Assembly (NCBI GenBank): GCA_963738205.1
Contig: CAVTVQ010000007.1
Coordinates: forward strand, 1,302,001 to 1,366,000
Direction of reading: 5' to 3'
DNA length: 64,000 nt
Origin: DATFQE01 sp963738205
Lineage (GTDB): Bacteria > Actinomycetota > Thermoleophilia > Gaiellales > Gaiellaceae
The notes under the pieces are model-generated. The model had not been told where the DNA came from. It saw only the letters and a list, made by a program, of their open reading frames with translations, and made no database searches. This document shows positions 17,432 through 26,348 of this stretch, in pieces; position 1 is the stretch's first letter, and each line of letters begins with the position of its first letter. The translations under genes were made by a program, and so were the position numbers.

Positions 17432-19477
17432 TTGGCACTGACCATCCTGGAGGGGTCGACGTTCTGCGTCTGCGACCACCGCGGCGACTTCGGCTGGCCG
17501 ACCAGCGGCTTCTTCGCCAAGGACCTGCGCTTCCTCTCCGTCCACGAGCTGACCATCAACGGCGAGACGCCGCTCCTGCTCTCGTCGGACCAGGTCGAGT
17601 ACTTCTCGGCCGCCTTCTACCTGCGCAACCCGCGGGCCGGCGGGCTGACTCTGGACGTGCTGTCCGTCGCCCGCGAGCGTTTCGTCGGCGAAGGCATGCA
17701 GGACCGCATCAGGATCGACAACCACGCCATGGAGCCGACCACGTTCGAGCTCGCGTTGCGCTTCGGGAGCGACTTCGCAGACATCTTCGCGGTCAAGGAC
17801 TACGACTTCGCGCTCGGCGACCCGGACGCGGCGGAGCCGCTGCCGCCGCTGGTGGAGCCGACCTTCGACGCAGAGAACAACCAGTTCCTGTTCGTCGACC
17901 CGGACAGCGGCGCACGCACGCAGGTGATTCTCTCCGAACCCGGGGAGGTGGACGGGTCGACGATCCGCTGGCGCATCGAGCTGGGGCCGCGGTCACTCTG
18001 GGAAGTGCGGGTCGACGTCTCCGCCGGCCTCGAGGGCGACCAGGAGGCGCCGCACGCGGTCGAGCGCCGCTTCGGCGAGGAGCTTGTCCACGTGCGCGAC
18101 TCGCTCGCGGCCTGGAAGCTGAGGGTGCCGCAGCTGCGGACGGGCTGGGACGACCTGCACCACTCCTTCCACCGCTCGGTCGCCGACCTCGCCTCGCTGC
18201 GGATCCGCAACGGGCTCGGCTCGCTTCCGGCCGCGGGAATGCCGTGGTTCATGACGGTCTTCGGCCGCGACACGCTGATCACGTGCCTGCAGACGCTGCT
18301 GTTCGGCCCCGAGCTCGCCCGCAACGCGCTCGACGTGCTGGCCAACCTGCAGGCGACGGAGGACAATCCGGAGCTCGACGCCGAGCCGGGGAAGATCGTG
18401 CACGAGGTGCGGCACGGCAAGGCGGCCAAGCGGTGGTTCCACACGTACTACGGCACGGTCGACGCGACGCCGCTCTACCTCGTCCTGCTGTCGGAGGTCT
18501 GGCGGTGGACGGACGACGCCGCGCTCGTCCGTGGCTTTCGCGAGCCGGCGCTGAAGGCGCTGGCCTGGATCGACGAGTACGGCGACCGGGACGGCGACGG
18601 CTTCGTCGAGTACCAGAAACGCAGCCCACGCGGGCTCGACAACCAGTCCTGGAAGGACAGTGGCGACTCGCAGCGCTTCGCCGACGGGCGGATCGCCGAG
18701 CCGCCGATCGCGCCGTGCGAGGTGCAGGGCTACGTCTACGACGCCAAGCTGCGCACGGCCGAGCTCGCCCGTGAGGTGTGGCGCGACCGCCCGCTCGCGG
18801 ATCGGCTCGAGCGGGAGGCGGCCGAACTCAAGCAGCGCTTCGACGAGGCGTTCTGGTGCGAGCGCGGCTACTACGCGCTCGCGCTCGACGGCGACAAGCG
18901 ACGAGTCGACTCGCTCACGTCGAACATCGGCCACCTGCTCTGGAGCGGGATCGTCCCCGAGGAGCGCGTCGAGCAGCTCGTGGACTCGCTCATGGGCGAG
19001 GCGCTCTGGTCGGGGTGGGGCGTGCGCACGATGTCGAAGGCCGACGCCGCCTACAACCCGCTCTCGTACCACAACGGCACCGTCTGGCCGCACGACAACT
19101 CCCTCTGCGCCGCCGGGCTCGCGCGCTACGGCCGCTGGAGCGAGCTCCACCGCGTCGTGCGCCGGATGCTCGCGGCGTCGCGCCACTTCGACCACCAGCT
19201 GCCCGAGGTCTTCGCCGGCATGCCGCGCGCCGACACGCCCTTCCCGATCCGCTACCCGACGGCGGCGCGGCCGCAGGCCTGGGCCGCGGGCACGCCGGTG
19301 CTCCTGCTGCAGCTGCTGCTGGGTCTCCAGCCCGACCGGGGCCGGCACCAGCTGCGGACGAACGCCCCCGAGCTGCCCATCTGGGCCGACACGATCCGGC
19401 TGTCCGGGATCCGAGCCTTCGAGCGCGCGTGGGACGTGGTCGTCGAGAATGGGCAAGTGACGGTGATACCCGCATGA
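17432..19477 (+). CDS. Glycogen-debranching-type amylo-alpha-1,6-glucosidase
   Basis: 681 residues from a TTG at 17432 (alternative starts are far inside). The first ~200 residues are the bacterial debranching N-terminal domain (STFCVCDHRGDFGWPTSGFF, then LLSSDQVEYFSAAFYLRNP). The rest is an (alpha/alpha)6 barrel with GMPWFMTVFGRDTLITCLQT and GVRTMSKADAAYNPLSYHNG. This is a glycoside-hydrolase layout used for glycogen or alpha-glucan trimming. Cytoplasmic, no signal. Its stop overlaps the ATG of a glycosyltransferase, so hydrolase and transferase are probably a functional pair in storage-glucan metabolism. Confidence 0.9.
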   Translation: MALTILEGSTFCVCDHRGDFGWPTSGFFAKDLRFLSVHELTINGETPLLLSSDQVEYFSAAFYLRNPRAGGLTLDVLSVARERFVGEGMQDRIRIDNHAMEPTTFELALRFGSDFADIFAVKDYDFALGDPDAAEPLPPLVEPTFDAENNQFLFVDPDSGARTQVILSEPGEVDGSTIRWRIELGPRSLWEVRVDVSAGLEGDQEAPHAVERRFGEELVHVRDSLAAWKLRVPQLRTGWDDLHHSFHRSVADLASLRIRNGLGSLPAAGMPWFMTVFGRDTLITCLQTLLFGPELARNALDVLANLQATEDNPELDAEPGKIVHEVRHGKAAKRWFHTYYGTVDATPLYLVLLSEVWRWTDDAALVRGFREPALKALAWIDEYGDRDGDGFVEYQKRSPRGLDNQSWKDSGDSQRFADGRIAEPPIAPCEVQGYVYDAKLRTAELAREVWRDRPLADRLEREAAELKQRFDEAFWCERGYYALALDGDKRRVDSLTSNIGHLLWSGIVPEERVEQLVDSLMGEALWSGWGVRTMSKADAAYNPLSYHNGTVWPHDNSLCAAGLARYGRWSELHRVVRRMLAASRHFDHQLPEVFAGMPRADTPFPIRYPTAARPQAWAAGTPVLLLQLLLGLQPDRGRHQLRTNAPELPIWADTIRLSGIRAFERAWDVVVENGQVTVIPA

Positions 19478-20523
19478 AGATCGCCATCCTCAGCCCGGTC
19501 TGGTTCCCGGTGCCACCCACGGGCTACGGCGGCATCGAGCTCGTCGTCTCGCTGCTCGCCGACGGCTTGACGGACGCCGGCCACGAGGTCACGCTCTTCG
19601 CCTCGGGCGACTCGCTCACGAAGGCGAACCTCGCCTACGTCTACGAGCGCGCGCCCAGCGAGCTGATCGGCCGCTCGGTGCCGGAGCTCCGCCACGCTCT
19701 GGCCTGTTACACGCGCCAGGACGACTTCGACGTCGTCAACGACCACTCGGGCATGCCGGCCGCGGCGCTCGGCGGGGCGCTGCGCACGCCGGTGCTCCAC
19801 ACCGTGCACGGCCCGCTCGACGGCGAGCCGGGCACCACGTACGAGAGCATCGCCCAGGTTTCACCAGGCGTCGGCCTGATCTCGATCTCGATGAATCAGC
19901 GCCGCCCGAAACCCGACCTGCCGTGGGCCGCGAACATCCCGAACGCCGTCGACCTCTCGCTCTACCCGTGCAAGCCGCATCGCGGCGACTATCTGCTCTT
20001 CCTCGGGCGCATGAGCCCCGACAAGGGAGCCCACCGCGCGATCGCGGTGGCGATGGAGCTGGGGCTGCCGCTCAAGCTGGCCGGCAAGAAACGAGAGAAG
20101 AATGAAGAGCAGTACTTCTCGGAGTTCGTCGAGCCGCACCTCGGCCACGGGATCGAGTGGCTCGGCGAGGTGTCGCACGGGACGAAAGTCGAGCTGCTGC
20201 AGGATGCGCGTGCGACCCTCTTCCCGATCGAGTGGGAGGAGCCGTTCGGCCTGGTCATGGTCGAGTCGATGGCGTGCGGCACCCCCGTGATCGCGACCCG
20301 CCACGGCGCCGTCCCGGAGGTGATCGAGGACGGACGGAGCGGCCTGATCGTCGACAGCTACCGCCAGATGGCCGAGGCGCTCGACGAGGCCGACGACCTG
20401 GACCCGCTCGAGTGCCGTCGCTACGTCGAGGAGCGGTTCGCGCCCGAGCGGATGGTGGGCGAGTACGTGGACGCCTACCGCGAGGCGGTGGAGCGCGCGT
20501 CCGTCCCGTCCGGCGAGATGTAA
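19474..20523 (+). CDS. Glycosyltransferase family 4-like
   Basis: 349 residues from the ATG at 19474, overlapping the preceding stop by 4 bases. It begins MKIAILSPVWFPVPPTGYGG, with the N-terminal GGIE motif of GT4 enzymes. A C-terminal half follows with LLFLGRMSPDKG, then EWEEPFGLVMVESMACGTPVIA (the EX7E retaining-transferase motif). Family members use nucleotide sugars to extend glycans or make glycosides. Coupled to the debranching enzyme. Its last ~49 bases overlap the end of the acetyltransferase gene on the other strand. Confidence 0.92.
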   Translation: MKIAILSPVWFPVPPTGYGGIELVVSLLADGLTDAGHEVTLFASGDSLTKANLAYVYERAPSELIGRSVPELRHALACYTRQDDFDVVNDHSGMPAAALGGALRTPVLHTVHGPLDGEPGTTYESIAQVSPGVGLISISMNQRRPKPDLPWAANIPNAVDLSLYPCKPHRGDYLLFLGRMSPDKGAHRAIAVAMELGLPLKLAGKKREKNEEQYFSEFVEPHLGHGIEWLGEVSHGTKVELLQDARATLFPIEWEEPFGLVMVESMACGTPVIATRHGAVPEVIEDGRSGLIVDSYRQMAEALDEADDLDPLECRRYVEERFAPERMVGEYVDAYREAVERASVPSGEM

Positions 20524-21293
20524 TTCGGGCGCAGGTAGGCCTCCGTGAACCCGAAGCGGAGGATGTTGCGGTACGAGTTGCTCGGCTTCAGCGGGATGCG
20601 CTCACCGGTCTCTGTGAAGAGCTCGGTGCAGCCGCTGTCGAGCGCGTCGCGGATCCGGCGGCCGAGCAGCGCGCTCTGGGAACCCTTGCGCCTGTGCTCG
20701 GGGCGGGTGGCGGCGAAGCAGAGGTAGCCGGCACCGTCCATGGTGTAGAGCGCGGCCGCGCCGGCGGGCTCGTCGCCGTCGTACGCCACGTAGCAGTGCC
20801 AACTCGTGCCCGGCAGCTCGGCGAGCCAGGGAACGGTGAAGGGGTCGAACTCATACCCCGACGCGACGACCTCGCCGAAGTCGTGCCCGTGCTCGGGGCC
20901 TACCTGCTCGACGCGGAGCGCGGTTTCGGTCGGCGGCGGTGCTTCGGCGCCGCGCGCGAACTTCATCCAGGCGTAGCCGCGGTCGAAGCCGCGCTGCTCG
21001 AGCTGGGCGCCGAGGTCGGCCGGTTTCGCCTGCGGGCTGAGCGAGACCGAGAAGCGCTGCCCGAAGTCGGCGAAGAAGACCTCGATCGCCTGCAGGTCGG
21101 CCTTGGTCGCGGGGGCGGCGAGCCCGAGGCCGGCCACGCGGTTGAGCATCGTCGACTCCTGCTCGCCGACGGCGGTGCAGAGCGCGCCGGCGATCCTGGT
21201 CGATGCGATCCCGTGGCGCGCCGCGAGGTCAGGGGGCGCGGCGTCCCACACCTGGGCCCACGCGGCCAGCTCGACCTGTTCTGCCATGTGCAC
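20475..21293 (-). CDS. GNAT-family N-acetyltransferase
   Basis: 272 residues from GTG 21293; Met3 (21287) is an alternative start. Residues ~120-270 carry the GNAT core: HCYVAYDGDEPAGAAALYT, then ATRPEHRRKGSQSALLGRRI (the acetyl-CoA pyrophosphate loop, R/Q-x-x-G-x-G/A, slightly altered), and a late LKPSNSYRNILRFGF. The first ~115 residues are a helical region that could be a second, degenerate GNAT domain. Substrate unknown. It is convergent with the glycosyltransferase and overlaps it by 49 bases. Confidence 0.85.
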   Translation of the reverse strand: MHMAEQVELAAWAQVWDAAPPDLAARHGIASTRIAGALCTAVGEQESTMLNRVAGLGLAAPATKADLQAIEVFFADFGQRFSVSLSPQAKPADLGAQLEQRGFDRGYAWMKFARGAEAPPPTETALRVEQVGPEHGHDFGEVVASGYEFDPFTVPWLAELPGTSWHCYVAYDGDEPAGAAALYTMDGAGYLCFAATRPEHRRKGSQSALLGRRIRDALDSGCTELFTETGERIPLKPSNSYRNILRFGFTEAYLRPNYISPDGTDARSTASR

Positions 21294-21341
21294 GCAGGCC
21301 GTATCTTGGCGTGTGTCGCGTCACGAGGTCGGGCCAGGAGG

Positions 21342-22586
21342 TCACGAGGCGCCGACAGGGCCGGCGGCCGCGTCGAGCCGGCGCAGATGACGGACGTCGG
21401 GCGTCGCGACCATGGCGAGCACCGCCAGGGTGACGATCGCCGCGGCCAGGTAGAGCGTCTCGTCCACGCCGATGGCGTCCGAGATCGGGCCTGCTGCCAG
21501 CTGGCCGAGCGGGATGAAGATGAACGAGCCGAGCGCGTCGTACGCGCTCACGCGCGAGAGCGCGTGCTCGGGGACGTGCTGCTGGAGCGCGGTGTCCCAG
21601 TAGACGCCGAACAGCTCGATCCCGACGCCCATCACGATGGCCGCCGACAAGATCAGCGGCAGCGGCGCGCCGAGGGCGAGGAGCACGAGCACAGGCGGCA
21701 TCAGGATCATCACCGCGCAGCCCACGAAGAGCGGCCGCGACGGCTTGAAGCGCAGGGCGACCAGCCCGCCGACCATCAGGCCCACGGCCTGGGCGGCGAA
21801 CAGGGCGCCGTAGGCCCAGGCACCTCCAAGCTCGGCCTTGGCGACGATCGGCCCGAGCACGTTGAAGGCGCCGGCCTGGGCCGCGTTGAGGAAGCCGAAG
21901 GCGACCACGATCACCCAGAGCCAGGTCCGGGAGACGAATTCGTGCCAGCCCTCGTGCAGCTCGGCCAGGAAGTTCGGCGCTTCGACCCGCTCGCCGCGCG
22001 CGACCCGCATGAACGCAAGGCACACGGCGCTGACGAAGAACGTGCCGGCGTCGATCGCCAGCGCCCACCCGGGGCCGAACGCGGCTACCAGGATCCCGCC
22101 GAGCGCGGCGCCGCCGATCGACGCCACGTTGAGCGCCATCCGCAGGATCGCGTTCGCCTGCTGCAGCAGCGGCGGCTCGACCGTCTGCGGCACCAGGCCG
22201 GTGGACGCGGGGAAGAAGAACGCGAAGGCGGTGCCGCCGAGCGCCTGGAGCACGACGAGCTGCCAGATCTCGGCGTTGCCGGTCAGCAGGAGGACGGCCG
22301 TCGTGGCCTGCGTGGTGCCGGTCAACAGGTCGGAGGCCACCATCACGAGGTGGCGCGGCAGCCGGTCCGCCCAGACGCCGCCGACGAGCATGAAGACGAT
22401 CTGCGGCACCATCCGGGCCGCGAGCACCAGCCCGAGGTCGGAGGCCGAGCCGGTCAGGTCGAGGACGGCGAACGCGATCGCAACGGGGGCGATCGCGCTG
22501 CCGAAGAACGAGATCCCGCGGGCGAGGAAGAGGAGTCGGAACTCGCGCCCGGCGAGCGGCCCGAGGCGCCTACGCGGCCTCGGCAC
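21342..22586 (-). CDS. MFS transporter
   Basis: 414 residues with about twelve membrane helices. Basic N-terminus MPRPRRRLGPLAG and a first helix near residues 18-40 (LLFLARGISFFGSAIAPVAIAF). The loop between helices 2 and 3 reads GGVWADRLPRHLVM, the MFS motif A. It resembles the actinobacterial DHA-type drug/metabolite efflux group (MFS_3/enterobactin-exporter-like). Direction and substrate are inferred as export only from the family. It overlaps the metallo-hydrolase gene by 17 bases on the same strand, and the two are probably one transcript. Confidence 0.92.
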   Translation of the reverse strand: MPRPRRRLGPLAGREFRLLFLARGISFFGSAIAPVAIAFAVLDLTGSASDLGLVLAARMVPQIVFMLVGGVWADRLPRHLVMVASDLLTGTTQATTAVLLLTGNAEIWQLVVLQALGGTAFAFFFPASTGLVPQTVEPPLLQQANAILRMALNVASIGGAALGGILVAAFGPGWALAIDAGTFFVSAVCLAFMRVARGERVEAPNFLAELHEGWHEFVSRTWLWVIVVAFGFLNAAQAGAFNVLGPIVAKAELGGAWAYGALFAAQAVGLMVGGLVALRFKPSRPLFVGCAVMILMPPVLVLLALGAPLPLILSAAIVMGVGIELFGVYWDTALQQHVPEHALSRVSAYDALGSFIFIPLGQLAAGPISDAIGVDETLYLAAAIVTLAVLAMVATPDVRHLRRLDAAAGPVGAS

Positions 22587-23418
22587 GCTTGTCGACGTAG
22601 CGCCTCAGGCCCGCGTACGACTGCTCCAGAGGCATGGCCTGGGTGTACTCGTCCGCAGCGGCGGAGTCGAGCTCGACCAACGCCGCGTCGACGAACGCCT
22701 GCTCGAGCACGCCCGACGCGACCCGCTCGGTCCACTCGTCCAGCCGTCGTTCGAGCTCATCCAGGTGCGGCCGGAGGTCGTCGAAGACTCCGAAGTGGAT
22801 GAGCGCGAGCCGTTCGGGGGCGCGGCGGCGGAGCTCGCCGATGGTCTCGTGCCAGGCCTCGACATTCACGTCGGGCGGGGGTGTGGGCGGCAGGACGACT
22901 CGATGCGGCGCGATTCGCACGCCGGCCGCGTCGCCCGCATACAGCGTCCCGTCGCCTGCGAGGTAACAGACGTGATGGCTCGCGTGGCCCGGGCTCGGAA
23001 AGCACTCGAGCCCGACGACCTCCGAGCCGACGACGTGGACGTTGGCTTCGGGGACCGGGACGATCTCGCCCCAGAGCCGCTCGAGCTCCTCACCGTAGAG
23101 CCGTCGGGCGCTCGCGATCAGCTTCGACGGGTCGACGACGTGCGGTGCACCGATCTCCGAGACGTGCACCTGCAGGCCGGGATGCTCGCGCACGAGGACG
23201 CCGGCCGCGCCGGCATGGTCGAGGTGGATGTGCGAGAGCAACAGATGGTGGATGTCGGCCAACGCCAGCCCGCGCTCCGCGAGGCGCTCCTTCAGCGTCG
23301 CCGCGCACGAGGCGGGGCCGCAGTCGAACAGCGCCGGACCGTCGTCCGTCTCGAGCAGGTAGCAGCCGATGACGCGCTCGTGGCCGAGGTGGAGCAGGTC
23401 GAGTGGGGCCGCGGACAC
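22570..23418 (-). CDS. MBL-fold metallo-hydrolase
   Basis: 282 residues. The metallo-beta-lactamase metal site is HIHLDHAG (63-70), with further ligands in PSPGHASHHV and the late LALIHFGVF. The first strands (GCYLLETDDGPALFDCGPASC) are standard. It resembles glyoxalase II-like hydrolases; a C-terminal ~80-residue helical part may choose the substrate. Starts on a GTG with TAAGAT 7 bases upstream. The MFS transporter follows immediately. Substrate unknown. Confidence 0.92.
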   Translation of the reverse strand: MSAAPLDLLHLGHERVIGCYLLETDDGPALFDCGPASCAATLKERLAERGLALADIHHLLLSHIHLDHAGAAGVLVREHPGLQVHVSEIGAPHVVDPSKLIASARRLYGEELERLWGEIVPVPEANVHVVGSEVVGLECFPSPGHASHHVCYLAGDGTLYAGDAAGVRIAPHRVVLPPTPPPDVNVEAWHETIGELRRRAPERLALIHFGVFDDLRPHLDELERRLDEWTERVASGVLEQAFVDAALVELDSAAADEYTQAMPLEQSYAGLRRYVDKRAEAA

Positions 23419-23425
23419 CTCGGCG

Positions 23426-23431
23426 ATCTTA
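23426..23431 (-). promoter_or_regulatory. -10 box of a probable leaderless promoter (TAAGAT)
   Basis: TAAGAT on the minus strand, then the 7-base spacer CGCCGAG, then the GTG at 23418. The same spacer sequence follows the box of the cystathionine-enzyme gene. Confidence 0.55.
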
Positions 23432-23469
23432 GAGAGGAGCTCCGCTCGGGCGTGCCGTTCGGGTTACCG

Positions 23470-24621
23470 CTACGCCTGGGCGGTCGCGCGGGAGCCGACG
23501 AGCGCCGACTCGAGGTCGGCGACCAGGTCGTCCGGCGACTCGATCCCGACCGACAGGCGGACGAGGTTCTTCGGCACCGCGATCGGGGAGTCGGCCGTCG
23601 AGGCATGCGTCATCCGCGCCGGGTGCTCGATCAGGCTCTCGACGCCGCCGAGGCTCTCGGCGAGCCGGAAGACCTTCGTCCTGGCGACCAGCGCGACGGC
23701 CTCCTCCTCCGACTCCGCGAGGAAGGAGACCATGCCGCCGAAGTCGTCCATCTGCCGCGCTGCGATCTCGTGGCCCGGATGCGAGGGCAGACCGGGGTAG
23801 AGCACCTGCTCGACCGCGTCGTGCTGCTCGAGGAAGGCGACGACCCTCTTGGCGTTCTCCGTATGGGCGCGCATCCGCAGGGCGAGCGTCTTCACGCCGC
23901 GGAGCGCGAGCCAGCAGTCGAACGGCCCCGGGATGGCGCCGAGCGACTTCTGCAAGAACACCAGGCGCTCGGCGATCGTCGGGTCGTTCGTGCCGACGAA
24001 GCCGCCGATGAGGTCGGAATGGCCGCCGATGTACTTCGTCGTCGAATGCAGGACGACGTCCGCGCCGAGGTCGAGCGGGCGTTGGAAGTAGGGAGACGCG
24101 AACGTGTTGTCGACGACGACGATCGCGCCGACCGCGTGCGCCGCGTCGGCGGCCGCGCGAATGTCGATCACGTTCAGCAGCGGGTTCGTCGGCGTCTCGA
24201 GCCAGACGATCCGTGTCCGCTCGTCGAGGTGGGCGGCGAGATTTGTGTTGATCTCCCCGGCGCCGATGAAGTCGAAGGCGTAGCCCTTCGGCGCGTACAC
24301 CTGCGTGAACATCCGGTAGACGCCGCCGTAGACGTCGTTGACAGTAACGACCCGCTCGCCGGGGTTGACGAGGTGCATGAGCGTGGTCGTGGCGCCGATG
24401 CCCGACGAATACGCGACCCCGTACTCGGCGTTCTCGAGCGAGGCCAGGCAGACCTGGAGCGCCGTCCGGGTGGGGTTGCCGACGCGCGAGTAGTCGTAGC
24501 CCTTGTTGACGCCCACCTCGTCCTGGACGTACGTGGCGGTCTGGTAGATCGGGACGACGACCGCGCCCGTAGTCGGGTCCGGCTCCTGCCCCTCGTGGAT
24601 GGCCCGCGTCTCGAAGTCCAT
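23470..24621 (-). CDS. Cystathionine gamma-synthase/lyase (PLP-dependent)
   Basis: 383 residues from the ATG at 24621. The Cys/Met-metabolism PLP fold is intact: SRVGNPTRTALQ, YSSGIGATTT, and the Schiff-base lysine Lys196 in LHSTTKYIGGHSD. By family it makes cystathionine from an activated homoserine, or cleaves cystathionine to cysteine; sequence alone does not decide. Cystathionine beta-synthase lies 3 kb downstream on the same strand, which favours reverse transsulfuration (a gamma-lyase role). A TAGAAT box lies 7 bases before the ATG. The methyltransferase is divergent, 21 bases away. Confidence 0.93.
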   Translation of the reverse strand: MDFETRAIHEGQEPDPTTGAVVVPIYQTATYVQDEVGVNKGYDYSRVGNPTRTALQVCLASLENAEYGVAYSSGIGATTTLMHLVNPGERVVTVNDVYGGVYRMFTQVYAPKGYAFDFIGAGEINTNLAAHLDERTRIVWLETPTNPLLNVIDIRAAADAAHAVGAIVVVDNTFASPYFQRPLDLGADVVLHSTTKYIGGHSDLIGGFVGTNDPTIAERLVFLQKSLGAIPGPFDCWLALRGVKTLALRMRAHTENAKRVVAFLEQHDAVEQVLYPGLPSHPGHEIAARQMDDFGGMVSFLAESEEEAVALVARTKVFRLAESLGGVESLIEHPARMTHASTADSPIAVPKNLVRLSVGIESPDDLVADLESALVGSRATAQA

Positions 24622-24628
24622 CTCGGCG

Positions 24629-24634
24629 ATTCTA
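24629..24634 (-). promoter_or_regulatory. -10 box of a probable leaderless promoter (TAGAAT)
   Basis: TAGAAT, the 7-base spacer CGCCGAG, then ATG at 24621. It fixes the start of the cystathionine-enzyme gene and argues against the long upstream extension of the same frame. Confidence 0.6.
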
Positions 24635-24642
24635 CTGAGGTC

Positions 24643-25227
24643 ATGCAGTTGCACTCCCTCGCGCGACAGGAGCTCCCGCCCCCTCCGGCGCGGGTGCTCG
24701 AGGTGGGCTGCGGCAGCGGCGAGTTGGCCCGAGCGCTGGCGGCGGCAGGCTACGACGTCGTCGCCGTCGACCCGAAGGCGCCGGACGGGGCGATCTTCCG
24801 CCGGACGACGATCGAGGAGCTCGCCGGCGAGGGCCCGTTCGACGCGGCAGTCGCCTCGCTGTCGCTGCACCATGTCGACGACCTCGGCGTGGTCATGGCC
24901 AAGGTGCACTCGCTGCTGCGGCCGCGCTCGCCGTTCGTCGTGCGGGAGTTCGCCTGGGATCACCTCGACGAGCCGACCGCCCGTTGGGACTACGCACGAC
25001 GCGGCGTCGACAGCGGACTGGCGGAGTGGCGTGCCGAGCACGACGACCTGCACGGCTTCGACGCGCTGCGCTCCGCGCTGGACGCACGCTTCCGGCAGCG
25101 CTCGTTCGCATGGACGCCCTACCTGGCCGAGTACAAGGGGACCGAAGCCGACGTTGCGGAGGAGCACCGCCTGATCGAGGCGGGCCAGATCCGCGCGGTC
25201 GGATTCGTCTACGTGGGCCTGGCGTAG
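24643..25227 (+). CDS. SAM-dependent methyltransferase
   Basis: 194 residues from the ATG at 24643. The SAM-binding motif VLEVGCGSGELA (about 18-29), the acidic end of strand 2 (VVAVDPKAP) and a motif IV-like region (FDAAVASLSLHHVDD) identify a class I methyltransferase. A short C-terminal part has AEYKGTEADVAEEHRLIEAG. The acceptor is unknown. It is divergent from the cystathionine enzyme and converges with the YcaQ-like gene, overlapping it by 19 bases. No leaderless-type box or clear ribosome-binding site is visible. Confidence 0.88.
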   Translation: MQLHSLARQELPPPPARVLEVGCGSGELARALAAAGYDVVAVDPKAPDGAIFRRTTIEELAGEGPFDAAVASLSLHHVDDLGVVMAKVHSLLRPRSPFVVREFAWDHLDEPTARWDYARRGVDSGLAEWRAEHDDLHGFDALRSALDARFRQRSFAWTPYLAEYKGTEADVAEEHRLIEAGQIRAVGFVYVGLA

Positions 25228-26348
25228 ATGACGTCGCCTGCCCCGAGCCAGTCGGCCAGCTCGCTCACGGCCCTCTTCAGCGCCGGCCTCGCGTCTTTCG
25301 GCGCTCCGGGCTCCCAGTGGACGGCGTTGACGGTGAGCACACCCGTCTTGCGGTCGAAGAGCGGGTCGATGCGGCCGACCAGCTCGTGGCCGTGCAGGAA
25401 CGGCAAGACGAAGTAGCCGTACTGGCGCTTGGCCTTCGGGACGTAGATCTCCAGGCGGAAGCGGAACCCGAACAGCTCCTCCGTGCGGTCGCGGTAGTAG
25501 ACGAGCCGGTCGAACGGCGACAGCAGCGTGGAACGGGGCTCGCCCGGCCCGCGCTCGAGCAGTTCCGCATGTGCGAGCCAGTCACCGTCCAGGCCGTCGA
25601 TCGCGACCCGCACGAACCGGCCCTCGCGGAGCAGCGCTTTCAAAGCGCGCTCGCGGCCGGGAACCCACCCGTCGAACACCCGGCCGAACTCGTTCGCACG
25701 CGAGACCCCACGCGAGCGCAGCTGTTTGTCGAGCACGCGGCGGGAGAGCTCGCCCTGGGTCAGCTTGGGCTGGTCGGTCGGGAGGACCCGTTCGGCGAGG
25801 TCCCAGAGACGTTGGTTGCCGTCCCGGCCCGCGATGCCGACCTTGCCGCCGGCCCACAGCAGCTCGAGCATGATCCCGAGGCTCTTGCCGTCGTTCCAGC
25901 CGCCCGTCTTCCAGGGGAGATCGGGTCGGTCCTCGAGCTCACGTGAGCGCAGCGGCCCGCGCTTGCGCAGCTCGCGCAGGACATAGCGGCGGAAGCCTGC
26001 GTTGGCGGCCAGCCACTCGTGGACGTAGGTCGAGCGCCCGTACGGGCCGCGCGGATACCGCCGCATCGTCTCGCGGTGGATCGCGTAGTCGGAGACCGGC
26101 ACGATGTGCGCCCAGTAGTCGAACAGCTCGCGGCTCTCCCAGCGGAGCCGCTCGAGCTCGTCGAGGTCGTAGTTGCCGAGGCGGCTCCAGAGCACGAGCC
26201 GCTCGCTCCGCGCGACCGCGCTGGTCGGGTCCATCTGCAGGCTGCCGAGCCAGTCGATCGTCTCGAACATCGACCGCGGTTGCGGTGCGTCGAGCAGCTG
26301 GCCGGCTACGGCAAGCTTGCGCGCCTCAGTCAGCGTGAGCTTCGTCAC
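25209..26348 (-). CDS. Winged-helix YcaQ/HTH_42-family protein
   Basis: 379 residues from GTG 26348, which overlaps the previous stop (GTGA). The early segment LGSLQMDPTSAVARSERLVLWSRLGNYD and ELFDYWAHIVPVSDYAIH are hallmarks of the HTH_42/YcaQ family. Three winged-helix units are expected. Some members are DNA glycosylases that unhook interstrand crosslinks, which would suit a DNA-repair role; others have unknown function. The late LLSPFDRLVYYRDRTEELFGF is also conserved in the family. It may share a transcript with the upstream DUF885-like gene. Confidence 0.9.
   Translation of the reverse strand: MTKLTLTEARKLAVAGQLLDAPQPRSMFETIDWLGSLQMDPTSAVARSERLVLWSRLGNYDLDELERLRWESRELFDYWAHIVPVSDYAIHRETMRRYPRGPYGRSTYVHEWLAANAGFRRYVLRELRKRGPLRSRELEDRPDLPWKTGGWNDGKSLGIMLELLWAGGKVGIAGRDGNQRLWDLAERVLPTDQPKLTQGELSRRVLDKQLRSRGVSRANEFGRVFDGWVPGRERALKALLREGRFVRVAIDGLDGDWLAHAELLERGPGEPRSTLLSPFDRLVYYRDRTEELFGFRFRLEIYVPKAKRQYGYFVLPFLHGHELVGRIDPLFDRKTGVLTVNAVHWEPGAPKDARPALKRAVSELADWLGAGDVIYARPT

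Noticed and set aside
24622..25167. N-terminal extension of the cystathionine enzyme
   Set aside because: The added residues are a shadow of the methyltransferase; the family start MDFETRAIHEG and the TAGAAT box place the start at 24621.
21838..25227. A 1129-residue open frame on the plus strand
   Set aside because: It runs antisense through four real genes (MFS, MBL, cystathionine enzyme) before becoming the methyltransferase at 24643. Long antisense frames are expected at this GC content.
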